Source: Archegozetes longisetosus (Eukaryota; Arthropoda; Arachnida; Sarcoptiformes; Trhypochthoniidae). From it: DNA of 64,000 nt. The position numbers and the translations under genes are program-made. Under the pieces are notes generated by a model. The model had not been told where the DNA came from. It saw nothing but the letters and a program-made list of their open reading frames with translations, and ran no database searches. How positions within the stretch are numbered: the stretch's first letter is position 1; each line of letters opens with the position of its first letter. The stretch is from positions 1,464,573-1,528,572 of the forward strand of contig JAEMBT020000004.1 in NCBI GenBank assembly GCA_018873245.2, read 5' to 3'. Positions 1-10,423 of the stretch are shown here, in pieces.

Positions 1-268
1 ACAACAATATATCACCAACTCGGTGGGTTGATTCTGGTAATATTTTTCACAAAATATCAAAGTAGGGCAAGAATAGGTAGGGGGCTTTTCGAGCAGTTAA
101 AAAATTCACTATTAAATGTTTATTGGATGTTCTGCCGAAAAAGGGTCATTGATTTCATAGTCAATGTATATATTTTCTGAATCAGTATAAAGCGTAGATA
201 TCAAAACAAAAAATTTCCTATCCAGGTAGGCACGTTTTAAAAATTTTTGCATCCTTCCGCGCGTATTA

Positions 269-1477
269 TATACACCTATGGACAACCAGAAGTTCCTTCA
301 GAAAATCGCTATGACTTCTTATTGGCTTGATCGATTTCAATTTATTTTTCAGAAAAGCTTTAAGATAAAACCTAGTTTATAAAAGCATGAGTAAAAATTT
401 AAAAATCAACAAGGTAAAATAAATATAAGAGCCGAAATAAAATACATAAAAATTTTATAGAAATCGATACATTTTACGCAAACTTAGGCATTATTTATTG
501 AAAATATGATCAAAGCTTTATTTAAATTAGAGTTTTTACCTGTTTTTAACCTGTTCATAAATTTATTATAAGCTGATTCCTTGGAGCTCAGTTTCTTGAA
601 GTCTTTCTGACGCAATCATGGATTTGATGAAAAGTTGTATAACTATTGCATTAACGATAGGGAAGAAATGTCAAATATTTTATGTAGGGATGTTACTAAG
701 ACTACTGTGGGTCTAGATCTGTCGCAACATTGGAAGTATTCAAGAAATGGTGCTACATTACGAGAGGTCATACACAGGACTACAATTATGTCAAATGTTC
801 GAGCGACTCGGAGTGTTATGAGAACTGGCATTGCGCTGTTCCTTGCAGTATTAGATCTTATTTTTTACTGGGCTTAAGCTGGAATTTTCACATTTTAATA
901 CAACGAAGCTAATTTTGAAATAATTTTAATTCTACTTATTCTTCGACGAGAGCCTTTTGTTGATATATTTAAAAGTGTCTCAAAATGTGTATGATTTGAA
1001 AAAGTGAATGACTTCTTAATCACTCAATAAAATCGAAATTGAATTATATAAATAACAAACATTTATAGATCTAAATTTAAAACTTGATAATGTTTTTTAA
1101 AAGTTATATTGTGTTGAAAATTCCTACCCTTATACATTCTAATATAATGCTGAATCGAAATTCATACAGACTTTTGAAACAAGCATTAAGAAAAGCTTAT
1201 TTTAAAGTTTTTGAATCTATTATGAAAATTTTGAGTTTAAAGGTAAATTGGGTGATAATTTAATAAAAACATTTCTCAATTAATTTTTTTAGTGAAGAAT
1301 ATGTATTTTATGTTTAAACCTTCATAGCTACATAACATACAATTTGGTGAAAAAAACAATTTTTAAAAAAATAGGTTTTGCTCTAGCAAAAACGTTTAAA
1401 AAATAATATAAATCGATAAGCCAATCAAAAGTTATAGCGATTTTCCGATGAAACTTCTGGTTGCTCATAGGTGTATA
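269..1477. mobile_element. MITE with ~70-bp inverted ends, TA-flanked
   Basis: The ends match in inverted orientation: left 'tacacctatggacaaccag' (271-289) against right 'ctggttgctcataggtgta' (1457-1475). The match continues inward to about 340 and 1410. Both tips sit next to TATA, so a TA target site of Tc1/mariner type is plausible but not proven in this repetitive AT background. Nothing in the ~1.1-kb interior looks like a transposase. It lies inside the larger inverted-repeat element of 1-2240. Confidence 0.6.
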
Positions 1478-1590
1478 TATATAATTGAAATATACAATAA
1501 GTATAAGTTAAAAACTACTGGACAGACTTAAATGAACGAGATTTTATAAAATTAACAGAACGAGCCATTTAGTTGTAACGAAACCAAATC

Positions 1591-1648
1591 TAACCCAACC
1601 TAAGCCAACCTAAGCCAACCTAACCTAACCTAACCCAACCTAACCTAA
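1591..1648 (+). repeat. Interstitial CCTAA (TTAGG-type) telomere-like tract
   Basis: About eleven five- to six-base units of CCTAA, CCCAA and CCTAAG form run together here. TTAGG is the ancestral arthropod telomere repeat, so this tract supports an arthropod source. It may be a relic of double-strand-break repair, a telomere-associated retroelement end or chance amplification. Confidence 0.6.
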
Positions 1649-1889
1649 TTGAAACTCAAATTATGCTATAAAATTATAGACGAGATGGATAAGTTAAAAT
1701 GAAGAACTCTTAAATCACTTTTTACAGCCTAAACATAAGATTAATGAAAATTCGAAAAGTGGGCATGACTTTTTATAATGGGAGTATCCGGGGACGAATT
1801 TTCCCCCCTGACATCTACTCTTTTTACTGATTTAGAAAATATATACATCAACTATAAATTCATTGAACCCTTTTCGGTAGAACATCCAG

Positions 1890-2145
1890 TTTATTTTATA
1901 TCATCGCAATCTATAAATGGAATAGAGTGAAAAATGAGGTAATTGAATTAATTTGTAGATGTATATGGCCAATAGAAATTTAAATTCATACAAGAGGGGG
2001 TGTGGCGTCGTGCCTCTCATTCCCAATTCTGTTAGATCGATTTAAATTTCCATTGGTCACATACACCTACAAATTGATTGAATTATCTCATTTTTCACTC
2101 TATCTTATTTATAGATGGCGATGATATAAAATAAACCTTTAATGG
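1890..2145. repeat. Hairpin element with ~95-bp arms
   Basis: The stretch 1893-1990 (from 'tttattttatatcatcgc') is mirrored at 2038-2145 (to 'gcgatgatataaaataaa') with about 50 bases between the arms. It splits the right inverted arm of the surrounding element between two segments that are contiguous on the left side, so it inserted later. Arm identity is roughly 85-90 percent by eye. Confidence 0.6.
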
Positions 2146-2311
2146 TGAATTTTTTAACCGCTCGAAACGCTTCCTACCTATTTTTGCCTCACTTTGATAT
2201 TTTGTGAAAAATATCATTACTCTAGTGTCTATCTTTGTTGTAAATTGATATAACAATCAATTTGATGAACTGCATATTATATTTTAATTACTCAAATTTA
2301 CAGGTTCTGCC

Positions 2312-2530
2312 TATCCTAACACGACATCACAAAGCATAAATTACAGCGCAAACAAACACCGCGTACGACATTACAGCGCAAGCAATACCGCGCAAATGAC
2401 ACTACCGCGCAAATCACAATACTGTGTAAACTACACTACCGCGCAAACGACATTATCGCGCGGTAGTCTTACTTTCGCGCTATTGTCGTACGCGGTAGTG
2501 TCGCTTGCGCAGCAATGTCACGTAATCCTT
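2312..2530. repeat. Inverted minisatellite pair with CCGCGCAAA units
   Basis: Units of the type 'ACxxTACCGCGCAAACGAC' repeat about seven times on one strand (2340-2465) and then in inverted orientation (2455-2520, CGCGCGGTAGT...). The region is much richer in CpG than its surroundings. The design, terminal inverted arrays of short units, matches the two 9-bp-TSD elements at 32227-32879 and 37559-38214. Clear flanking duplications are not visible here. Confidence 0.5.
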
Positions 2531-2800
2531 CCTATACTTGGAAATAGAATATTTTAAAGTTTCGACAAACTTAAAAGTGCGAACCATAGTCGAGAATTTA
2601 GGTTAATTTTACAAAACTAAGTTAATGTTCGGTAATTTCGGGAATTCGATAAGAAACAGTCAGATTCGGGGGAAAATTTGTTTGTGTTAATTATGCTTAT
2701 TTAATATTAAATTGTGTATATGTAACGTTTAAGAGCATTCGGACTAATGTAAAATTTTCGGTAAAAACCGCCTCTGCACATCCCTAATGATTAGTGTTAT

Positions 2801-3246
2801 TTGACAATGATGACTGTGAGAATGAATAGCATGAAAATGATTTTTACTTTGGTTGTGTTACAGAAGAGATATTCACGAAATTCAGTATACTTTACTAGAA
2901 AAATTTCCCCTAAATCAATGGTTTGGGTGGCAATTAGTAGTAGAGGCCGATCTTCGGTTTATTTCGTGTTATCTAAACTTGGAGTAAATACTCTAATTAA
3001 GGGAACGTTTAAACAAACGTTTAGTCCCTTTCATTAAAGAGCACCAATCGGACAACAACTGCATTTTTGGCTTCGTCCCCTTAATTTTCCGAGTCATTTT
3101 GGGCAGCATATAAACAGGCAATTGAAATTGGCCGTTTATGAAATTCAATGTAAAGAAAAAGGCCATTATTACAGATTAATAGCTAGAAATAATCGGGAAC
3201 GCAGAGCAGACTTAATGAAAGTCTATATTTCTGTGTTTCAAACATA
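2801..3246 (+). pseudogene. Tc1/mariner-family transposase fragment
   Basis: An open segment reads 'MVWVAISSRGRSSVYFV', which resembles the second-aspartate region of IS630/Tc1/mariner transposases. Downstream, after frame changes, 'LVPFIKEHQSDNN' resembles the following 'F.KEHHSDG' segment. The expected catalytic acidic residues and the N-terminal DNA-binding domain are not intact. This is a decayed relic with no coding capacity. Confidence 0.5.
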
Positions 3247-3448
3247 ACAAATGTTGAGCCATATGGCAATATCTAAATCACTTGAACTCATAAAATATCC
3301 CATACATTTTATGTAAATAATTTTTTAGGTAATGTGCCGCAAATAGCAGAAAGATTATCTTATAAAAACGCTGCATGTTCACTTTAAACCTTTTCAATTT
3401 ATTTAAAAACTTTATATGCAGGAAACAGTCTAGGGCTTTCAGATCAGA

Positions 3449-4967
3449 ATGCTCAAAAGAAAGAAAATTTTCAAGATAATGATTAGTGTATTGATCATGT
3501 CAATAATAGCTTATAGCTTATTTTTAATCGCTTTCGAAGTTCGAAATAATATCTCAAGTTTTTCACCTAAAAGACCGCGAATATTCTGTATGGTTAACAC
3601 ACATCCTGCCAATCACAAAATAAAAGCGGTTGCAGTCAGAGATACGTGGGCTAAAAGATGTGATGGTCTGTTGTTTTTCAGTACAAAATCGGATCCAAGT
3701 TTGCCAGCAATCAAATTATGCGATGTAGAAGATCGCGATCATCTTTGGTGCAAAACAAAGGAAGGGTTTCGATATGTCTATAATAATTTTTTAGATGATG
3801 CCGACTGGTTCTTGAAGGCTGATGATGACACTTATGTTATTATCGATAATTTAAAATATTTTCTATCCTTTCATGATGAGAATGATCCTGTTTACTTTGG
3901 TTGCGTTTTTCGGTTATGGCCGACTGTTTTATATATGAGTGGAGGTAAGGCTTATTCATAAATATTGTTATTATTATTGTTCATTTAGGCTTGAAATTTA
4001 CTGATTCTTAGCTTGGCTAAATTTTTCATTATTGATATATAATATTTCAGTTTGAAAAAATTCTTCTTAATATATAGGATCTGGATATGTAAGTGGATCT
4101 CAGGACTCTTGTTCCCTAATTTAATAAGATTATGAATTATCTGAGTGGTATTCAGGTTTTGAGCAAGAAAGCGATGAAAATGTTTATTGAAATAGCGCTG
4201 TCAAGAGATAGAGATAGTGATCAGTGCAGAGTCAAGACTGAGTTAGGAGCAGATGATAATGAAATAGGAAGGTATAAAAATGAGATTCTCATCAATAATG
4301 ATTGAAAAATTAGAAATTTTATAAACCCATGGTAATGATGATCAAATTTTTCTTTGATAAAAATTTTTCATATTGTTTGGTAGATGCCTACAGGAAATCG
4401 GTGTAAAACCTGGTGATTCGAGGGATTCCTTAGGCCGCGGACGCTTTTTCCCGCTTACGCCTAAAGTTTTTCTATATCCTAAGACTTCACCAAGTGATTA
4501 TGCACCATGGTGGACTAATAAATCATATTATTATTTTAAGCAGGTACGATCGTTTCTAAATCAACAATACTCAACCAAGTTTTATATGTTGTAATTGTTT
4601 TTCTTATACTACTCAGATAAATTTTAGCAAACATATCAACGCTTTTAATTTTATATATAATTTCACTCGTATACTTCGTATTTTGTGCAGTAGAAACACA
4701 TTAAGTATCGAAAATTGTTTGAATGCATTTTTAAGTAAAGCGAGACAAATGTTGATATTTTGTTAGAGTGAATCTGAATTGCTTTACCGAATCATTTTTG
4801 AGGTTGATTCAATCAAAACAACGACACACAACTTTGTGATAATATTATAAAATTTACTTTAGGGCAAGCACTGCTGCAGTGACACATCGATATCATTCCA
4901 TTATATAACTCCAGATTCAATGTATGTGGTGGACTGGTTAATTCACGACCTCAAAGTAAAAAAATAG
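3449..4967 (+). CDS. C1GalT: Core-1 beta-1,3-galactosyltransferase (glycoprotein-N-acetylgalactosamine 3-beta-galactosyltransferase)
   Basis: The enzyme family adds galactose to GalNAc-Ser/Thr (Tn antigen) in the Golgi, making core-1 O-glycans. I read five exons: 3449-3944, 4078-4088, 4156-4271, 4384-4543 and 4863-4967. All introns are GT-AG, phases agree, and they give 295 aa, shorter than the roughly 360-390 aa of well-known members. Visible features are a type II signal anchor (about residues 9-30), 'VRDTWAKRC', the metal-binding DDD in 'ADDDTY', 'YFGC', 'MSGGSGYVLS' (built across the 11-nt exon), 'GDSRDSLGRGRFFP', and the C-terminal 'HCCSDTSISFHYI'. No frameshift is needed. The catalytic DDD and the conserved C-terminal motifs are present, so it should be active. 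Whether it is the main core-1 enzyme or a paralogue cannot be told. Confidence 0.9.
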
Positions 4968-6056
4968 ATTCGATATTTTAAAAAATTAGTTATATTCAGT
5001 TTGCAGTTGGATAGTATAAATATATAAAACTCCACAAATAACAAAATTGATGAAAAGCGAATTTGATAGAAGTATGAATTTGTTTGTTATTAAGCTTATA
5101 AATATGGTAAGAAATCTTGTTTAAATTTTAATAGATATACAAAAAGTATTAATGAATCAGTTTAATAAAGAATCATATTTGAGCAGTGGATGTAGCATTT
5201 ATTTTGCCTGATATCGAAATTATATATATATATACGTAGATATAAAAAAAAATTAATAAATGAAAATTCAACAAATCTTCGTGGAAAAGTCTAAAGATTT
5301 TACTTTCATATTCTCATTCAGTGTTTCACCAAAAGAACTATATGAGATATACATAATCAATACTACTCAAGTTGTTCTATTTTAAATTTGAGCTTTCAAG
5401 TTAATGTGTTAATTTAAAAATAAAAACTTGAGAATGAAAGGGGTAATCTGGTTCTAGCTTTTATTAAAAGTTATTATGGATCGAATTTCACAAAGTATGC
5501 CAAATCCAAAACAATTTCAAAGCGATTCATATTATTGGTAATGCTTTTCAACGTAATATATTTATATAAATTATTTTTTGGAGAAATGCCTAAACGGTTA
5601 ACTGTAGTTCTGTTGATATCTGTTTTATCTACTTTTCGTTAGGTTAGCAACCAAACGACAGCTTCTGCCTAAAACAAGTTTTGAAGTAATATAAGCTTAT
5701 ACCATAATTTTGATCAAAATTAGAAGAAATATCAGCATCAGAGCTAGAATTAAAGTAAAAAGGTTTTCTTTTTTCGATAAAACTTAAGCATTTCTTGTCG
5801 ACCAACGCTAGCTGATAACAGCAGTGATAAGAATATAATAGAATTTTTATTTGGAGGCTTTTTGTTATGACATTTATAATTGCTCTTAAAGTAAACTAAA
5901 AATAAATTTTCTAAGAGCCAATAATTTGTATATCTGTTTCCTTATTCACAAATATATATAGTATTCTATCGATTCTCTTTACTCATCTATAAGTTGATCG
6001 GTTCCTTTTGATTCATAAAATTTGATGTTCTTTAAATACTTAGAGTTTAATAGATT

Positions 6057-6058
<2 letters not shown>
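4968..6058. other. Intergenic, no gene recognised
   Basis: This is the 3' flank of the galactosyltransferase gene. It is AT-rich with short TATA runs and no open frame, tRNA or clear repeat that I can support. Confidence 0.5.

Positions 6059-6118
<60 letters not shown>
6059..6118 (+). repeat. (GA)n microsatellite
   Basis: About 27 uninterrupted GA dinucleotides, then one GAAA interruption. GAGA tracts can bind GAGA-type factors in arthropods, but nothing nearby shows promoter use. Confidence 0.95.
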
Positions 6119-6119
<1 letters not shown>

Positions 6120-6358
6120 TAGCGTCCTATAGGATTTTTGGTCTGATTATGTGTTATAAGCCTTAAATTAACTGTTTTTAATGTTTGGAGTATAAAAAGT
6201 GGCGGTTTTTCGAGGTAGATTAGGAGGAGGAAGTAGTGTCCCAGAATCCCCAATTTACTCTACCGACGTCTAATCAATCCATATGATAACTCGCGCCCAC
6301 ATGAACATTGAAATGTGAAATCTTTCTTTGGTCGACATTGTTGAGTGGAATTGAAATA

Positions 6359-6454
6359 CTATTACAACCCTGACCTGAACCTTTATGATTAATAATCACA
6401 AAGGTTCAGGTCAGGGTTGTAATAGTACCATCATAATCACTGATTATGATGGTA
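6359..6454. repeat. Two adjacent perfect palindromes
   Basis: A 32-bp arm at 6359-6390 pairs with 6394-6425 with almost no mismatch and a 3-base loop. A second palindrome follows at once, 6426-6439 against 6441-6454. They sit at the 5' edge of a hAT-like transposase relic and may be remains of element ends or a foldback insertion. Confidence 0.8.
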
Positions 6455-6835
6455 TTACAAGAATTAAGGGTCGAAATAAGTGAAGTGGATCTAGTAGCTG
6501 CGTATAATACTGTAATTGAAAAATATGGAACCTTTAGAATATGTAAAGATAGTATTTTCGGTTTAATACTTAAATTCATCAGAAAAGTCGACGGAACAGA
6601 GTCTGATCTTCTCGTATTAAACTCGAAAAAATCGAAACAGCAATGTTGGCAAATAGTCTGTCTATGGCAAATTTTTGAGCAAAGTCGACTCAAATATTAC
6701 TTTCTATTTCTTTTGGAAACATAGATGTCGAGAGGTTTTTCAGCAAATTTCGTGATGCTATGACTAATCGAAGAACCCATCTGTATCTTAATTCACTAAG
6801 TAATACTGCAATTTATACGTTAATAGAGATATAGA
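6446..6835 (+). pseudogene. hAT-like transposase C-terminal fragment
   Basis: After a frame change near 6720, the segment 6722-6835 reads 'VERFFSKFRDAMTNRR', the pattern of the hAT C-terminal dimerisation region (typically 'ERxFS...R..L'). The upstream open part (6446-6720) is rich in hydrophobic and charged residues without a motif I can name. The stop just before the dimerisation segment and the lack of the catalytic domain mark it as a relic. Confidence 0.45.
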
Positions 6836-6989
6836 AAGATCTTTTGACGGTTACGAGAGCAACTCATTAATTTTGACTAATTTTTATTTTGTTCTAAAAA
6901 AATAAACGTCGAATTACGCGTCCATAAATTCCATTTCCAATCGATTTTCAATTTTTTTCATTGAAGGCGTATTTGTGGTGTTGAGAGCG

Positions 6990-7866
6990 ATAATTGATAT
7001 GTAGATCGAATTAATAGATTGTATTATCAATAGAATGGTAGAGAACGCTAAGAAGAAAGCTTACGAGCAAACGATAATTTGTTAGATAACTTTGGCAAAG
7101 ATTTATTTTAATTGTTTCTTAACTGAAATTGTTTTGAAAAAATTTGAAAATTTAGGTCAACGGATTCTATAATATTTAACCATTGTTAGGACAAACGTGT
7201 TTGACTTTAGATTCTTGAATCTCGCGCTAATATTTGTTTGTACAAATCTAAACTTAATATATGAATACGTTAATTAAAAGTTTTGAAGACTTTTGAGTAC
7301 CCAAAGTATAACGTTCTTCAGTAACTTTCAAATGAAATTCTGAAACTCGAGTGCAACAATGCACATCATTCCGTTTTAAATTCGTATTACTTTAAAAACG
7401 GATTCTACAATAGATTAGACATTGTTACGAAACGTGCATCTTTTTTAAAGATTCGTGAAGCTAAACAAAAATTGAATTTAAAACGGAATGATGTGCATTG
7501 TTGCACTCGAGTTTCAGAATTTCATTTGAAAGTTACTGAAGAACGTTATACTTTGGGTACTCAAAAGTCTTCAAAACTCTCAATTAACCTATTCTTATAG
7601 TAAGTTTAAATTTGTACAAACAAATATTAGCGCGAGATTCAAGAATCTAAATTCAAACACGTTTGTCCTAACAATGGTTAAATATTATAGAATCCGTTGA
7701 CCTAAATTTTCAAATTTTTTCAAAACAATTTAGTTAAGAAACAATTAAAATAAATCTTTGCCAAAGTTATCTAACAAATTATCGTTTGCTCGTAAGCTTT
7801 CTTCTTAGCGTTCTCTACCATTCTATTGATAATACAATCTATTAATTCGATCTACATATCAATTAT
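6990..7866. repeat. Long inverted repeat, ~394-bp arms, 90-bp spacer, next to the haspin-like gene
   Basis: The left arm (6990-7383) and right arm (7474-7866) are reverse complements with only scattered mismatches. The right arm is the immediate 5' flank of the haspin-like kinase. Similarity decays but continues outward on both sides: 6940-6989 mirrors the start of the kinase coding region, with the initiator ATG changed to ACG. The 90-bp spacer itself carries a more diverged copy of part of the arm (ACGGATTCTA...). So this looks like an inverted duplication of a kinase gene promoter and first exon, with one side decayed, rather than a transposon. Confidence 0.85.
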
Positions 7867-7885
7867 TACTTATAATACCACAAAA

Positions 7886-9240
7886 ATGCCATCATTGAAA
7901 AAAATTTGGAAATCCATAGTCAAAAAGGTGCCGAAATCTCGAAACCAACGAATCAGTAAAGAAACATCGTCTAAACAGAATGACAACAGAGCCAGTGGAT
8001 CCAAGCACAAAACTCCATCTAAACAAACTGCGATCAGTATTGATCAGGCATTTAACATCAAACTTGATTCTTTGGACATCAGTTTATTGGAAGTTTGCAA
8101 ACAGAATCAGTTGATTTCTGTCAAACATATCACTGATGATAAGTAAGTACTTTTGATGTAATTCATATAGAAGTCATTGATTTTGATTTAAATAATGAAA
8201 TTTATTTCTATTTTCTTCAACAGAAATGTTAGTGGAATCAAGTATTTGGCTGGAGGATCATATGGTCAGGTGTTCATAGCCAAAGACATCTACCACAATG
8301 ACGTCATTTTCAAGGAGTCAATGATTGGTAGTCGTTTGAGTGATGGATCTGTAATTCGAAACCATCAAACCTCAGACTTTGTATTGTCTGATCTGATAAA
8401 CAGTCAAAGACTCAGTCAATTGAGCTCGGATCCCAAATCATTGAACTATTGTACGAATTTCGCGACTGTTTTGGACAATTACTACGTTTACCATCACGAC
8501 AAGGATGTGACCCCAAAAGAAATGAATACCTCATAACTAAACAAACGTTTGGTGGTAAATCACTTTACAATTAAGATGTATTGGCACCTAAAGTAGGATT
8601 AAGTGTAATGAGTCAAATCGTTGCCTCAATAGCTGTTGCAGAACAAGAACTGAAATTCGAACACAGAGATCTCCATCAGAATAATATCCTGATCAACAAA
8701 ACGAATCAAAAATATGGATATTATCGTTTGAAAGGAAACTGTTTCAAAGTCAAACTGGATGGATTTGAAGTCACTCTAATCGATAACACTTTTTCAAGAA
8801 CCGAACTCAACAATGAGGTTGTTTTCAATGACTTGACCTGTCTCTATGCACCAGACACAGGAGAATGTGAGGACAAAGAACTTGAGCAATGTTATCAAAA
8901 GATGAAAGAAATAACTGGAGGTCAATGGAGTCAATTTTGTTCCAAAACAAATATTATTTGGTTACAACACATCTCCAGTCGAATTCGCATTCAAGAAAAT
9001 AGAAAACGAGATTGTGGGCTTCGACTCAACAAATCAGAAAGTGATACAATCAACTCGTGGAAACAAAATATTGCAAAATATGACTCTGTTTTGGATTTCG
9101 TTGAAAATGACTGTAAGTTCTATAAGAAAACTAAAGTCAAACCAAACAAATCAAAAGCCAAAAAGATTTTAAAGAATATGAATGTATTCCAAAGATTTTT
9201 TAGTCTTAGGAATAAGTTCCATAACCTATTCTTACTCTAA
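7886..9240 (+). pseudogene. Haspin-like protein kinase, one intron, broken reading frame
   Basis: Haspin phosphorylates histone H3 Thr3 at mitotic centromeres. Exon 1 is 7886-8142, the intron 8143-8223 (GTAAGT...CAG, phase 2), and the rest runs to 9240. A basic N-terminal tail (~85 aa) precedes a glycine-rich loop 'GGSYGQVF' and a candidate lysine in 'VIFKES'. After that comes 'AVAEQELKFEHRDLHQNNIL' (family: AVAE..LxFEHRDLHxGN) and 'VTLIDNTFSR', the haspin form of the DFG region. Both catalytic Asp positions are kept. The family's 'GDYQFDIYR' segment is degenerate (GECEDKELEQCY). The frame shifts near 8515-8524 and an in-frame TAA lies at 8572-8574. It is therefore either a pseudogene or a gene hit by sequence errors. 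The start is chosen because the ATG leads the basic tail. Confidence 0.65.
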
Positions 9241-10423
9241 AATATCGGATCGGCTACTCAAAAGTTTCAGTTTTGGGAAACGATTACAATTGATCAATAG
9301 ATATGAACTAGTACATGAAATCATCAAATTTTTACTAATCAAGTCTTCTATTATTATTAATCACACATTTATTTTTTTCAATTCGATTTTTCTTTAAGAA
9401 TAAATTGATTCTTACTTTAATTTAACAAATGAGTTATTTTATCACTATTTGAAATCTAATAACTTTGAAAGATTTCTATTAACTCTGATTCAATGTTCTT
9501 GAATTTATCATAACAATATTTAAACTATTGTAGAATTCGTTGACTCAGTTTTTAAAGAACTATTTTCAAATTAATATGAGTTGAATATTAAATGTTGTAT
9601 GTATCGTTGTACTCATCCTGTGGAATTTCATTTTAAGATAACTGCAACGCGTTAGACATTTGGATACTTCTTCAAAGCTCTTAATTAACTTATTCTGATA
9701 ATAAGTTTGAATTCATACAAATATCAACACAAGATCCAACATTTTAATGTAAGATATTTATCAAAATTTTCTCCCTGAAAATACAGCCACGTGTCAAGTC
9801 TGAACAGCTTCTTTTAAAATCACTTTAAATATTTCACTTCACGCAGTTATGTTTTTGTCACAAGAACCTTAAAATGTTTATTTTTATGCGAATATGTAAT
9901 TTACATGTTTATGCCACTCCTGCTAATAATACAATATCAAAATCGCATTTTAATAAGAAATATCATTATTAATACTAATTTTTTTATTAGTCGAGGAAAT
10001 CGAGTCTGAAATGCAATCAATTTTCATTGTCGATGTAAAAGTATTGAAACCTAAAACTGAGAGTATGACTCGAGGATGAAAATTTTTATTCGATGTCTTT
10101 CTATCAATTGTATTACGAAAGGATGTTACGTACGTAGCAACTCAGGAAATTTATAAAATTATTACAACTTATATTAAATTTTTCTCTATGCAAACTAGGT
10201 ATGTATTGACTCAAACTAATGTAATTTAATCAGAGGAAATCCTCTTCTCATGATCACACTTAGTGAGATTTTATAACTTTTAGTGAAATAGATGCAGTTT
10301 TGTTTATAAAATATCAAAAGTCATTTAGTTGTTTCAAGTCCTTAAACTTTTCCAGTTCTTTATTGTGTGAAAGAGAAATATAAAAAATATATTAATATTT
10401 TGAATTTTCAAATTCATCTCAAA
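9241..10423. other. Intergenic with a diverged third copy of the haspin-gene flank
   Basis: About 9530-9760 resembles the right arm of the 6990-7866 inverted repeat (compare 'tagaattcgttgac', 'gtgaaatttcat'-like and 'cttaattaac' segments). It suggests an older tandem copy of the same promoter region whose coding part is lost. The rest, up to the next kinase gene, has no feature I can support. Confidence 0.45.

Larger units (their letters stand above)
1..2240. mobile_element. Composite long-terminal-inverted-repeat element with nested insertions
   Basis: The first ~205 bases return as an inverted copy in two pieces, at about 1805-1888 and 2140-2240. For example the motif near 114-135 (tattggatgttctgccg) is mirrored near 1875-1890, and 60-115 is mirrored near 2140-2200. 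The right arm is split by a separate hairpin (1890-2145), and the interior holds another inverted-repeat element (269-1477). No transposase is readable, so this is a non-autonomous DNA element enlarged by later insertions. The left tip lies at or just outside the window edge, so its target duplication cannot be checked. The small open frames at 635-912 inside it have no recognisable similarity. Confidence 0.6.

Noticed and set aside
643-912. Three overlapping open frames on both strands
   Set aside because: They lie inside a non-autonomous inverted-repeat element and have no motif.
6056-6253. Minus-strand open frame encoding a Ser-Leu repeat
   Set aside because: It is produced by the (GA)n microsatellite.
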